A stretch of 34,149 nt of DNA from Hyphococcus sp. (GTDB taxonomy: Bacteria > Pseudomonadota > Alphaproteobacteria > Caulobacterales > Parvularculaceae). Position numbers and translations under genes: made by a program. Every line of letters starts with the position of its first letter. The stretch's first letter is position 1. The stretch covers positions 1 to 34,149 of the forward strand of contig JAJFFY010000014.1 of assembly GCA_021776415.1 (NCBI GenBank), in the 5' to 3' direction. Shown in pieces: positions 1 to 8,592 of this stretch. The notes under the pieces are model-generated. The model was not told the DNA's origin, ran no database searches, and was given only the letters and a program-made list of their open reading frames with translations.

Positions 1-924
1 GGCTTTTTCAACCAGGCTGACAATATCGCCCATGCCGAGAATACGGCCGGCCATGCGGCCCGGTTCAAACGTGTCGAGCTCGTCGAGCTTTTCACCGACG
101 CCGATAAACTTGATCGGCGCGCCAGTGACCGCGCGCATGGACAGCGCCGCGCCGCCGCGCGCATCGCCGTCAATCCGTGTCATGACGATCCCGGTGACGG
201 GTACGCGGCTTTTAAATTTCTCCGCCGTCTGCACAGCGTCCTGCCCGGTCAGCGCATCAACGACCAGCAGGGTCTCAATCGGGTTGGTCTCGCGGGCAAT
301 GTCGGCGATCTCGGCCATCAACTGCTCGTCGATGGACAGCCGTCCGGCGGTGTCGAGCATGACGACGTCAAAGCCGCCGAGCCGGCCTGCTTCCATGGCG
401 CGACTGGCGATATCGCGCGGGGTTTGGCCGGCAATAATCGGCAGGGTTTTCACCTCGGCCTGGAGCCCGAGAATTTCTAACTGCTCTTGCGCCGCCGGGC
501 GGTTGGTATCGAGCGAGGCCATGAGGACGCGTTTTTTGTCGCGTTTTGTCAGCCGCAGGGCGATCTTCGCGGTCGAGGTGGTTTTGCCCGAGCCCTGAAG
601 GCCGACCATCATAATCGCCGCCGGCGGCGTGGTCTGGAAACTGAGCGATGCGTCCTGATCGCCGCCAAGCATATCGGCGAGCGCATCATGAACGATTTTA
701 ACGACCTGCTGGCCGGGCGTCACCGAACGCAAAACTTCGGAACCAATCGCGCGCTCTTTCACCTTGGCGATAAAATCTTTCGCCACAGGCAACGCAACAT
801 CGGCCTCCAGCAACGCAACACGCACCTCGCGCAAAGCCGCGACAACGTCTTTTTCTTCGAGCGCGCCCCTGCCGCGAAGGCCCTCGAATATTTCGCCTAA
901 CCGATCACTAAGGCTATCAAACAT
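1..924 (-). CDS. ffh: Signal recognition particle GTPase Ffh (N-terminal 308 residues, cut by window edge)
   Basis: SRP54 homologue that binds signal peptides and SRP RNA and docks with FtsY to insert membrane proteins co-translationally. The minus-strand reading begins MFDSLSDRLGEIFEGL, the typical start of the helical N domain. The G domain follows, with P-loop GLQGSGKT at about residues 108-115, DTNRPAAQEQL, DTAGRL and TRIDGDARGG. The frame is open to base 1, so the rest of the G domain and the methionine-rich M domain lie outside the window. The start is the ATG at 924; the Shine-Dalgarno (TAGGGA, about 9 nt upstream) is modest. The leader contains strong hairpins, listed separately. Family assignment is secure from motif order. 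Confidence 0.97.
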   Translation of the reverse strand, partial: MFDSLSDRLGEIFEGLRGRGALEEKDVVAALREVRVALLEADVALPVAKDFIAKVKERAIGSEVLRSVTPGQQVVKIVHDALADMLGGDQDASLSFQTTPPAAIMMVGLQGSGKTTSTAKIALRLTKRDKKRVLMASLDTNRPAAQEQLEILGLQAEVKTLPIIAGQTPRDIASRAMEAGRLGGFDVVMLDTAGRLSIDEQLMAEIADIARETNPIETLLVVDALTGQDAVQTAEKFKSRVPVTGIVMTRIDGDARGGAALSMRAVTGAPIKFIGVGEKLDELDTFEPGRMAGRILGMGDIVSLVEKA

Positions 925-949
925 GCGTAGTTCCCTACCGCCGTATCCC

Positions 950-1052
950 GCGGGCGAATGCCCGCAAACAAAAAACCTCGCGGCGGCAAAACCGTCACAC
1001 CCAACAACAGGGGCGCAACACCCGCAGCAAAACGCAATTACCCGCCGCGAGG
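950..1052 (-). promoter_or_regulatory. Terminator-like hairpin plus second stem in the ffh leader
   Basis: Read on the minus strand, an 11-nt arm at 1052-1042 (CCTCGCGGCGG) pairs perfectly with 986-976. Six T residues follow at 975-970, the form of an intrinsic terminator with a long (about 55 nt) loop. Immediately downstream is a second perfect 6-bp stem, GCGGGC-ATTC-GCCCGC (965-950), 26 nt before the ffh start. It could be an attenuator for ffh or the 3' end of a small RNA. Pairing is seen directly; function is inferred. Confidence 0.45.
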
Positions 1053-1169
1053 GCATTACCCCGGCGGCGGTGCATCCCCGGCCCCATCCCTGTCATCAGG
1101 GGATCGTGCCGGCAAACGCTGGAAGGCAAGCCTGTCCAGTGAAGTGGCCGGGATATAGCCGCCCAGCAT

Positions 1170-1200
1170 GCTCAACGTCAAGGTTGGGCGCTTTCTTATT
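1170..1200 (+). terminator. Weak intrinsic-terminator-like hairpin
   Basis: GCTCAAC (1170-1176) and GTTGGGC (1183-1189) form a 7-bp stem with one G-T pair and a 6-nt loop, followed by CTTTCTTATT. No plus-strand gene ends just upstream, so it may be chance or the end of an unrecognised short transcript. Confidence 0.3.
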
Positions 1201-1302
1201 TGACCTATGCGCGACCAGCCGACAGGCTAGGCCGGGCGGACCAAAGACCGTGAGTATTCTGGGATACGCCGCGTCTTAAATGGCGCAAATTAAGGAAAAC
1301 CA

Positions 1303-2154
1303 ATGGCGCTCATCATTCAGCAAGACCGCTTTTCTGACGCCCAGCTTGAAAAATTCAGGCTCCATCAGCGGCGGTCATATGAGATACTGGAAGACTGCGC
1401 CGCCTCGCTCAAAGCTGGCATGAGCGAGCAGGACGCCGCGCGGGCCTTGCGCAAGGGCTTTCACCTTGCCGGCGCGCGCGGGTATTTTCATGTGCCGGTG
1501 GTGCTGTTTGGCGATCGCACCGCCTATCCCGGCGCCTTTGGTCCGTTTGAGGCGATCTCGACCGACCGCATCCTGAAAGACGGCGATGCGGTTATTCTCG
1601 ACGCGGCGCCGATTTTCGACGGCTATAAGGTCGATACCTCCTATGCGTTCAGTTTCGGTCAGAACGCCACGTTTGACGCCGCAGACGCCGCTCTTGTTCA
1701 GTTTCGCGACTTACTCATCAAGCTGATCAAAGACGGGCTATCTTATCGCGAGGTCGCCTGGAAAATTGACGACCGGATTAATGAGGCCGGTTTTGAAAAC
1801 TGCCATAAGAAACATATTGGCGCGGTGCTCGGCCATCGTCTTTCCTATGCGCCGCAATATCCGATCCGCATGCCGAAAATCTGGGGCCTGGCGCCGCGCC
1901 AGGTGAGCTGGTTTTTCTATAAAAGTTTTCAATCTCGCCTCGGCGCGCCGGCGGCGACGCCGAACTGGAACGCCTCGCGTCAATGCCGGACAAAACCAAG
2001 AGACGGGCTGTGGGCGATGGAGCCGCACATCGCGCGTGACGGTGTCGGCGTCAAGTTCGAGGAAATTCTCGTTATCGACAACGACAACATCTACTGGCTC
2101 GACGACGACCTGCCGCATACGAGGCGGTGGGCCGCGCGCAAGCTCGCGGCTTGA
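1303..2154 (+). CDS. M24 family (Xaa-Pro aminopeptidase/creatinase fold) metallopeptidase
   Basis: Cytoplasmic pita-bread-fold protein of 283 residues, probably a dimetal aminopeptidase acting on short peptides. The five expected metal ligands are visible: Asp100 and Asp111 (D-x10-D within LDAAPIFDGYKVD), His178 in VLGHRL, Glu240 in WAMEPHI, and Glu253/254 in VKFEEILVI. There is no long N-terminal creatinase domain, so it is closer to the short M24 proteins than to full PepP. A good ribosome site (AAGGA, 7 nt before ATG) supports the start. The stop lies 3 nt from the convergent symporter stop. Substrate cannot be read from sequence; a non-peptidase M24 relative is possible. Confidence 0.85.
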   Translation: MALIIQQDRFSDAQLEKFRLHQRRSYEILEDCAASLKAGMSEQDAARALRKGFHLAGARGYFHVPVVLFGDRTAYPGAFGPFEAISTDRILKDGDAVILDAAPIFDGYKVDTSYAFSFGQNATFDAADAALVQFRDLLIKLIKDGLSYREVAWKIDDRINEAGFENCHKKHIGAVLGHRLSYAPQYPIRMPKIWGLAPRQVSWFFYKSFQSRLGAPAATPNWNASRQCRTKPRDGLWAMEPHIARDGVGVKFEEILVIDNDNIYWLDDDLPHTRRWAARKLAA

Positions 2155-2157
2155 ATA

Positions 2158-3426
2158 TTACGACAGCGGCCGCGCCCTGAACACGTCTTCGTCCAGCTCG
2201 CCTTCCCATTTGGCGACGGCCGTGGCGACGGTGACATCGCCGGTGACGTTGGTGACGGTGCGCATCATGTCGAGGAGGCGGTCAAACGGGAAGATAAAGC
2301 CGACAACGAGGGCTGTGTGCTCTGGCGTCACCTCAAACACTTCCAGCACGATCGCCAGCAGGAACAACGACGCGGAGGGAACGCCCGCCGTGCCGATTGA
2401 GACCAGCGCGCAAGTGAGGGCGATCAACACATAATGCTGCGGCTCCAGCGTGTAACCGAAGACTTGCGCTGTAAAGAGCGCGACGATGCCGAGATATAGC
2501 GACGTCCCATCCATATTGATGGTCGCGCCGAGCGGCAGGACCGAGCCGGCGACAGATTTACTGATGCCGAGATTTTCTTCTGCGGCCCGGATCGTGACCG
2601 GCAATGTCGCGGAAGAAGATGACGTTGAGTAGGCGACCATCATCGGGTCAAGAATACCGCGGAAGAAATCCACAAAAGGCAGATTCAACACAATACGGAC
2701 GAGCCCGCCATAAACGATCAGCATATGCAATGCGGCGCCAAGATAAACCGCAATCGTCAACGAGAAGATCGCCGTGAATGTCGCAACGCCTTGCGTGCCC
2801 GCAACATAGGCGATGAGTGCAAACACGCCGAAAGGCGCAAGCTCCATGATGATATGCGTCATCTTGAGGACGGCTTCGGCGACGGCTTCGAAAAACTTGC
2901 CCGCCGCCTTCCCGGCCTCTCCGGCCATTAAAATGCCGACGCCGAGCAGAAGTGCGAAAAAGATCACCGCAAGGATGTCGCCCTCAACCAGCGCCTGGAA
3001 CGGGTTTTCAGGAATGATGCCCATCAGGCGATCGCCGATGGGTTGCGCCTCGCCCATTTGCTTGGGTACGGCGCCGCCGAGATCAACGCCCTTTCCGGGC
3101 TGAAAGATCGTGCCCATGGCAAGACCGATGAGGTTGGCGAAAAATGTCGTCAGGAGATAAAGGGCAAAGGCTTTAATACCGATGGTGCCAAGCTTCTTCG
3201 GCTCGCCCATAGCATAGATGCCAGAGACTAGCGTGAAGAACACCAGCGGCACGACGATCATCCGTATCAGGCGGATAAAGATATCACCGATGACTTTGAC
3301 TTTAACAAGCAGCGCCTCGCCAGCTTCCGGCCCCATGCTTTGCGTGACCGCAAGACCGAAGGCGACGCCGAGGACCAGACCCAGAAAAACGCGTTTCCAT
3401 AATTTTGTGCCAAACCACCAAGCCAT
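2158..3426 (-). CDS. Dicarboxylate/amino acid:cation symporter (DAACS family, GltP/DctA-like)
   Basis: Inner-membrane secondary transporter of 422 residues, full family length, coupling Na+ or H+ to uptake of glutamate/aspartate or C4-dicarboxylates. The serine-rich re-entrant loop (AYSTSSSSATLP) and the substrate/cation site (LPLGATINMDGTSLYLG) are intact, with about eight hydrophobic segments. It lies 101 nt downstream of the prolyl oligopeptidase on the same strand, so peptide breakdown and product uptake may be linked. GGGAG lies about 8 nt before the ATG. The gap contains a TATAAT and an inverted repeat (see 3459-3519), so it probably has its own promoter. Glutamate versus succinate specificity is not decidable here. 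Confidence 0.93.
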   Translation of the reverse strand: MAWWFGTKLWKRVFLGLVLGVAFGLAVTQSMGPEAGEALLVKVKVIGDIFIRLIRMIVVPLVFFTLVSGIYAMGEPKKLGTIGIKAFALYLLTTFFANLIGLAMGTIFQPGKGVDLGGAVPKQMGEAQPIGDRLMGIIPENPFQALVEGDILAVIFFALLLGVGILMAGEAGKAAGKFFEAVAEAVLKMTHIIMELAPFGVFALIAYVAGTQGVATFTAIFSLTIAVYLGAALHMLIVYGGLVRIVLNLPFVDFFRGILDPMMVAYSTSSSSATLPVTIRAAEENLGISKSVAGSVLPLGATINMDGTSLYLGIVALFTAQVFGYTLEPQHYVLIALTCALVSIGTAGVPSASLFLLAIVLEVFEVTPEHTALVVGFIFPFDRLLDMMRTVTNVTGDVTVATAVAKWEGELDEDVFRARPLS

Positions 3427-3458
3427 GTCGCCGCTCCCTATTTGTTGTCTTGCGGTCT

Positions 3459-3519
3459 ATTATAATTGCACCGACCGCGAAAGCCCTACCGCGATTTTAG
3501 GCCCTGTCGATCGGTGCAA
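3459..3519 (-). promoter_or_regulatory. Candidate promoter/operator of the DAACS symporter
   Basis: On the minus strand a perfect TATAAT (3464-3459) lies 33 nt before the start codon. Directly upstream are the arms of a perfect 9-bp inverted repeat, TTGCACCGA/TCGGTGCAA (3519-3511 and 3474-3466), separated by 36 nt. No good -35 box is seen at the normal spacing, which would fit an activator-dependent promoter. The sequence match is direct; regulation is inferred. Confidence 0.45.
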
Positions 3520-3527
3520 ATACGATT

Positions 3528-5639
3528 TTACTCCGCTTCGCCCATCAGCTGGCGGACGAAATAGATATATTCAATCGCGGTGCGCCGGGCGAGTTGATCC
3601 TGGTTCGCCGTGCCGCCATGACCGCCTTCGATGTTCTCATAATAATAAAAATCATAGCCAAGCTCAGTGAGCCTGGCCGCCGCCTTGCGCGCATGGCCGG
3701 GATGGACGCGGTCATCCTTGGTGGAGGTATAGAACAAAACCTTCGGATAGGGCTGGCCCGCCTCAAGATTTTGATAGGGCGAATATTTGGAAATATAGGC
3801 CCACTCTTCTGGGATATCGGGATTGCCATATTCGCCCATCCACGATGCGCCGGCGAGCAGTTTGTTATATCGTTTCATGTCAAACAGCGGCACGCCGATA
3901 TCGATCGCGGCATAAAGCTCCGGCCGCTGGGTCAGCATCGCGCCCATCAACAAACCGCCATTGGAGCGGCCAATAATGCCGAGCTTTTGCGGGCTGGTGA
4001 CGCCGGTCTCAATGAGATGTTCTGAGATCGCAATAAAATCATCAAACGAACGCTGACGGTTTTGTTTCAGCGCCGCTTCGTGCCAGCGCGGCCCATATTC
4101 CGAACCGCCGCGAATATTGGTCAGCACCATAACCCCGCCACGCTTGACCCACATCAGCCCGGCCAGCGCGCCATGTTGCGGCCTTGCCGGGTCTTCATAA
4201 TAGGTCGGCAGGATCGCCCCCAGAAAACCGCCATAGCCATATTGAATGGTTGGGGCATTGCCCTGCTTCAGGACCGCGTCCTGGCCCATTATGAAATAGG
4301 GAACCTTTGTTCCGTCTGCGGAGATTGCAAATCGCTGCTCCACCATGACGCCTGTCGCGTCATAAAACGGCGCCGTCTCGGCAATTTTTGATACCTCATT
4401 CTTCGCCGTCACATAAAAAAGCGAATCCGGCGTGGTCATGCTTTCAAATGACAGCATGGCGTCGTCGGTCCCGCCTCCGGCCGAGACCAGCGCAACAACG
4501 CCATTGGCTGGTAATTTTAAGTCTTTAGATTTCCACCCGCCTTTTTTACGGCGCGAAAGGCGCGCGGCCTTTCCTGAAACGTCATCAAGATATTGAACAA
4601 TAAGGCTCGACTTGCCGACGCCGACGTCTTCAATCGATTGGCTCTGGCTTGCGGCAAATACATATTCAGCATCGCCGCTTTTGAGGTCATAGCCGATCAG
4701 CGCGCCTTGCGCATAATCGTTCCCGCGATAGGCCCAGTCCTCGCGCAGAAGAAAAATCGCGCTGCCGTCAAGAACGCCTTGCATATCGGCATTAAGCGGC
4801 AGCGGTAGCTTGGCGAGGGCGCCGTCAGCGCCGATCTGGTGATATTCACGCTCAAAGAATGACGGGCCGCGCAATATAAATTCATAAGTCTCATCGCCGT
4901 CATGTTCGACGACCGGGAACGCCCAGACATCATCGACGCCAACCGTCATAATGATCTCGGCCTCGTCCTTTGACGCCCCGCGGGTCCACCGCCGGACTTG
5001 CCTTGGATAGCCCGATGTCGTCAGCGCGTCAGCGCCCCAGTCGGTCCCCACAAGCAGCGTGTCCGCATCGACCCAGGAGAGCCAGGATTTTGCTTCCGGC
5101 AAATAAAATCCGCCCTCGACAAAGGTCTTGGTTTCAAGGTCGAACTCGCGCCAATAGGCGGCGTCTTTTCCGCCATCGGAAAGCTCGATCATGCAGTGGC
5201 GATAGTCTGGAGACAGGCAGGCGATATCTCCCTTGATCCAGTTCTCACCCTCAGCCTCGGCCAGCGCATCAAAATCAATCAGGGTTTCCCAATCCGGCGC
5301 GCCGTCGCGATAGCTCTCAACATCCGCCCGTCGCCACAGCCCCCGGACATGGGTCTCGTCCTGCCAGAAATTATAGACCTTGCCATTATGGATCACTCCA
5401 TAAGCAAGACGCGCATCAGAGGTTAAAACCGAAAGCGCATCTTTGTAGAGACCCGCAAAACGCGGATCGCTCTCCAGCTCATCTAATGAGCGTTTGTTTT
5501 GCGCGCGCGCCCAGTCGAGCGCTTGCTCGCTTTCAACCTCTTCAAGCCACAAATAGGGGTCGGTTGCATTTGCTGTCGTCATTACCGCCATCGCCCCAGT
5601 CATTGCTGCGGCCATTGCGGCTGCCATTATTTTGTTCAT
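3528..5639 (-). CDS. Prolyl oligopeptidase family serine peptidase (S9A), exported
   Basis: Serine peptidase of 703 residues cleaving short peptides after proline. An Ala/Met-rich signal peptide (about residues 1-25, ending near ANA) precedes the DPYLWLEEVES start typical of POP. A beta-propeller spans roughly residues 80-450, then the alpha/beta-hydrolase domain. The catalytic triad is Ser559 in GRSNGG, Asp about 643 in TKDDRVHP and His674 in EGGHGG. Length matches the family. It is transcribed towards the DAACS symporter. The divergent partner is the PilZ gene. The signal peptide suggests periplasmic or secreted action, unlike cytosolic POPs; the exact cleavage site is inferred. Confidence 0.93.
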   Translation of the reverse strand: MNKIMAAAMAAAMTGAMAVMTTANATDPYLWLEEVESEQALDWARAQNKRSLDELESDPRFAGLYKDALSVLTSDARLAYGVIHNGKVYNFWQDETHVRGLWRRADVESYRDGAPDWETLIDFDALAEAEGENWIKGDIACLSPDYRHCMIELSDGGKDAAYWREFDLETKTFVEGGFYLPEAKSWLSWVDADTLLVGTDWGADALTTSGYPRQVRRWTRGASKDEAEIIMTVGVDDVWAFPVVEHDGDETYEFILRGPSFFEREYHQIGADGALAKLPLPLNADMQGVLDGSAIFLLREDWAYRGNDYAQGALIGYDLKSGDAEYVFAASQSQSIEDVGVGKSSLIVQYLDDVSGKAARLSRRKKGGWKSKDLKLPANGVVALVSAGGGTDDAMLSFESMTTPDSLFYVTAKNEVSKIAETAPFYDATGVMVEQRFAISADGTKVPYFIMGQDAVLKQGNAPTIQYGYGGFLGAILPTYYEDPARPQHGALAGLMWVKRGGVMVLTNIRGGSEYGPRWHEAALKQNRQRSFDDFIAISEHLIETGVTSPQKLGIIGRSNGGLLMGAMLTQRPELYAAIDIGVPLFDMKRYNKLLAGASWMGEYGNPDIPEEWAYISKYSPYQNLEAGQPYPKVLFYTSTKDDRVHPGHARKAAARLTELGYDFYYYENIEGGHGGTANQDQLARRTAIEYIYFVRQLMGEAE

Positions 5640-5822
5640 GTTGTGAAAACTCCAGAGATTGATACGCGCCCCGTCTGTTGATTAACCATACAAAAGCTTG
5701 TCCGCCCCCGCAAACCCGCCATCGCCGGGGCCCAATAAATTCGCGAAGATCGATAAAAATGTATCTTACCTTTTAGAGAAGGTTTGAACGCTGGCCGATA
5801 GTTTGCAGCTACTGGCAAGGCT

Positions 5823-6428
5823 ATGTCTCTATTAGGAAATTTATCAATGGCGAAACCCAACGCCCGTCGTTTCAAGCGCGTTAGCCTCAATATGCCGGCG
5901 CATATTGTCATTAACGCCGTCGATGAGTTTGAGGGGCGGCTTTTGAATATCTCGCCAGGCGATATGGCGCTGATCGCTGAAACGAACGCCGCGCCGGGCG
6001 ACGCCGCCATTATCCGGGTCAAAGATCTCGACGTGATCGAAGGAACAGTGGCGCGGACCTTCCCCGATGGGTTTGCCGTGTCGTTCATGTTGTCAAAAAA
6101 GCGGCGCACGCAACTTACCGAAAAGCTTATTTTGCTCGCCAACCAGCCCTTTGCTGAAGGGCTTGGCGATCGGCGCACAACGCTGCGGCACCGCCGGTCG
6201 GACGCGCGCACCAGCAGCCGCCTTGCCGACGGCACCTCGCTCTATGTCAGGATTATCGATATGTCCGTGGACGGCGTATCTGTCGAGGCGCCGCGGCGGC
6301 CGCCGATTGGATCGGAAATTCACATCGGCCAGCAATGCGGCGTGGTCGTCAGACACACGCCGCGTGGGTTTGTTGTGGTCTATGAATCCAAGAGCCAAAA
6401 ACCACACGCAATCTTACATGCGGTATAA
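5823..6428 (+). CDS. Tandem PilZ-domain protein
   Basis: Soluble 201-residue protein with two PilZ-like units, predicted to sense cyclic di-GMP. The C-terminal unit has the full signature: RSDAR (RxxxR) and DMSVDG (D/NxSxxG) about 40 residues later. The N-terminal unit keeps RRFKR but has NISPGD, lacking the final glycine of NxSxxG, so it may be a non-binding copy. There is no attached GGDEF, EAL or membrane segment. An alternative start, ATG at 5847 (MAKPNARRF), has a better ribosome site (AGGAAA, 7-8 nt away) than 5823 and would remove eight residues. It ends 6 nt from the convergent lipoprotein gene. Output target unknown. Confidence 0.85.
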   Translation: MSLLGNLSMAKPNARRFKRVSLNMPAHIVINAVDEFEGRLLNISPGDMALIAETNAAPGDAAIIRVKDLDVIEGTVARTFPDGFAVSFMLSKKRRTQLTEKLILLANQPFAEGLGDRRTTLRHRRSDARTSSRLADGTSLYVRIIDMSVDGVSVEAPRRPPIGSEIHIGQQCGVVVRHTPRGFVVVYESKSQKPHAILHAV

Positions 6429-6434
6429 TCAGCC

Positions 6435-6992
6435 TTAATAGCCTGCGCCCACCGGCTGATCGCCCAACACCACTGGCCCTAAATTGGCGATGACTTCACG
6501 CGCGGAAAACGCCCGCGTGTCGTCTTCAGGTTTTTCACCGCGATACATAGCCACAAAAGCAACCGCAGAGTAACGGGTGATCTCGCGCGAATAGCTGTCA
6601 TAGGGATAGCCCCAACCGAAGCCATAGGCATAATACGGAAAGGCGTAAGATGAACGGTGGAATGGATGTCCATAACCATAACGTCCGTAGAACGCCGGGT
6701 AGGACGATGAACTGGAATAACTTGTGCGCGCTTCGGTCTCGTTCTCAACCACCACAAAATAATCGTACCCGCCCTGCACGGTTAACTCCGCCGCCCTGTA
6801 GAGCAGTGAGTTCTCTACCGTCTCGCGCGCCGTCGAGGAATTGCCGCGAAACGTAATCCGGTATCGGCCGTCTTCTATCTGCTGTTCTGAAAATCCATAA
6901 CCGCGATCGCTTGAAGCAGGCGCATATGGCGTTGCGGTCACACATGCCGCCATTAAAAGCGCTGCTCCGCCTATCGTCAAAATTCTGATCAT
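6435..6992 (-). CDS. CC0125/CC1285-like lipoprotein
   Basis: 185-residue predicted lipoprotein: short hydrophobic signal ending in lipobox LMAAC (Cys about 16), then a region with GYGFSEQQIEDGRYRITFRG and a block of RAAELTVQGGYDYFVVV. This resembles the Caulobacter CC0125/CC1285 lipoprotein family of unknown function. The middle (about 90-135) is rich in Ser, Tyr and Gly (SSSSSYPAFYGRYGYGHPF) and probably flexible. A clear GGGAGA ribosome site precedes the ATG. It could be co-transcribed from the MscS gene 88 nt upstream. Role unknown; envelope localisation is inferred from the lipobox. Confidence 0.75.
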   Translation of the reverse strand: MIRILTIGGAALLMAACVTATPYAPASSDRGYGFSEQQIEDGRYRITFRGNSSTARETVENSLLYRAAELTVQGGYDYFVVVENETEARTSYSSSSSYPAFYGRYGYGHPFHRSSYAFPYYAYGFGWGYPYDSYSREITRYSAVAFVAMYRGEKPEDDTRAFSAREVIANLGPVVLGDQPVGAGY

Positions 6993-7080
6993 CTTTAGTC
7001 TCCCGACTATTCACCGCACTTAGCCCACTATGAATATAGGCCAGCAGGGGACCGCTGAAAAGGCGTAAACTTGCGTCAGA

Positions 7081-8502
7081 CTAACCCTCGCGGGGATTTG
7101 ACATCGGCGTTATTTGTTCATTTTCAAGGGCGTTGCGCAGGGCCTTGGGCGCTGATTTTATGTGCAAATCGCGCTGCGGGAACGGGATTTCGACGCCTTG
7201 TTCCGCCAGCATATCCCAGATCGCCAGCAATACCTCGCTGCGCACATTGGAGGTGCCGTTGGCGGCGTCGTTAATCCAGAACCGCAGATCAAAATTGACG
7301 GAATTATCGCCGAACTCCATCAGATTGCAACGCGGGACGGGTGATTTAAGAACCCGATCAACGCTCAGCGCGGTCTCCTCAGCGCGCTTGGCGAGGCCGC
7401 GCAAATCTTTGGTGCTGTAGGAAACCCCGAACGGCGCATGCAGACGAACCACCCGGTCGGAGTGAGACCAGTTGGTCACCCCCTCATTGATAAAAATATC
7501 GTTCGGGATCAGATGCGCGGTGCCGTCACGGGTGCGGATCGACACATAACGCGAATTCATCTGCGTCACCCAGCCATAGGTGCCGCCAACTTCGATAACA
7601 TCGCCGGGTTTAATCGATTTATCTGCAATCAGGGTAAAGCCGGCAAAGAAGTTCGACACCGTGCGCTGCATCCCGAGGCCGATGCCGAGGCCGATGGCGC
7701 CGCCGAAGATCGCCAACGTCCCGAACGGAAAGCCGACAATCTGCAACGCTGCGATCAGCGCAATGATCGGCAACATCACATCAAGGATTTTTGACAATAA
7801 CGCCTTAAATGAGACCGTCAGCTCATCAATCGCGCTGATGCGGCCTTTGACAAATTTGCTGGCGAAACTTGCGCCCCAAAACAGCAGCGCGAAAATCGCC
7901 AGGGTGCGGACAAAGTCCAGCGCTGAGAAATGTTGTGCATTACCGGCTTCGTCCGTTCCCAGCGGTATGGAAAACGCATCAAGCTGGCGTACGACATCGT
8001 CGAGGACGCCGAGAATATCCAGCGCCGCAATCGGCCAGGCGACAGAAATCGCCACCCGCGACCAGAACGGCGAGCGGATCACCAGCGCCACCAGCCGGAT
8101 CACAATCCAGGCGCTCAGAAGGCTGACCCCAGCCTCAACAAGCCCGCTGGAAATGCCGACCCAGCCGAGAATGCCGACCGCCGCTTGCAAGGTGATAAGC
8201 AATGCAATCGGCGTCGCGATATGTGCAAACGCGTTTGCCGCACGGCGCAGGATGCCGAACGGCACGCGCGGGGCAATCTGGCTTTGGATCAGTTTTTTGA
8301 GCTGCGGGCCAAAAATCGTCGCCGGGACCAGCGCAAAAAAGATGATGCCCGCCTGAATCGCGACATCAATGGAAAGTACCTGATTTTGCAGCCCGGCGAT
8401 CCACTCAGCGGATTTGTCGCGCAACTCATCGAAGCCGACCAGGGTTTCAAGCCCCGAGACGTCGGGCTGGCCTTCGGCTGGAGCGGCGTCTTCCTGAAGC
8501 AT
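7081..8502 (-). CDS. MscS family mechanosensitive ion channel
   Basis: Inner-membrane protein of 473 residues with about five predicted membrane segments before the conserved MscS core. The pore helix is recognisable as FGGAIGLGIGLGMQRTVSNF (about 266-285). The beta domain follows (GFTLIADKSIKPGDVIEVGG, then WVTQMNSRYVSIRTRDGTAHLIPN). It is larger than E. coli MscS (286 aa) because of extra N-terminal helices. Role: opening under membrane tension during osmotic downshock. AGGAG precedes the ATG. It follows rph on the same strand after 90 nt, so read-through is possible. Confidence 0.92.
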   Translation of the reverse strand: MLQEDAAPAEGQPDVSGLETLVGFDELRDKSAEWIAGLQNQVLSIDVAIQAGIIFFALVPATIFGPQLKKLIQSQIAPRVPFGILRRAANAFAHIATPIALLITLQAAVGILGWVGISSGLVEAGVSLLSAWIVIRLVALVIRSPFWSRVAISVAWPIAALDILGVLDDVVRQLDAFSIPLGTDEAGNAQHFSALDFVRTLAIFALLFWGASFASKFVKGRISAIDELTVSFKALLSKILDVMLPIIALIAALQIVGFPFGTLAIFGGAIGLGIGLGMQRTVSNFFAGFTLIADKSIKPGDVIEVGGTYGWVTQMNSRYVSIRTRDGTAHLIPNDIFINEGVTNWSHSDRVVRLHAPFGVSYSTKDLRGLAKRAEETALSVDRVLKSPVPRCNLMEFGDNSVNFDLRFWINDAANGTSNVRSEVLLAIWDMLAEQGVEIPFPQRDLHIKSAPKALRNALENEQITPMSNPREG

Positions 8503-8592
8503 TCAAACTCCTCTTGGGGCGTGCCCTGTCGCGCTTAGCACGCGCCGCCGCCGGCGCACAAATCCGCCGTAGAATGTCGCCCGCCAATCAAA

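Larger units (their letters stand above)
925..1302. other. 378-nt intergenic region between divergent ffh and the M24 gene
   Basis: No convincing protein-coding gene. Short open frames here are GC-driven, with Pro/Arg-rich translations. It must hold the divergent promoters of ffh (minus) and the M24 gene (plus) and is rich in hairpins. The conserved SRP RNA core (GGAAGGAAGCAGCC-like) was looked for because ffh is adjacent, and was not found. Confidence 0.6.

Noticed and set aside
958..1279. Open frames in the ffh upstream region
   Set aside because: Pro/Arg/Gly-rich translations typical of GC-rich non-coding DNA, overlapping hairpins; no family features.
925..1302. Possible SRP 4.5S RNA gene next to ffh
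   Set aside because: The conserved GGAAGGAAGCAGCC-type core and its pairing partner were not found on either strand.
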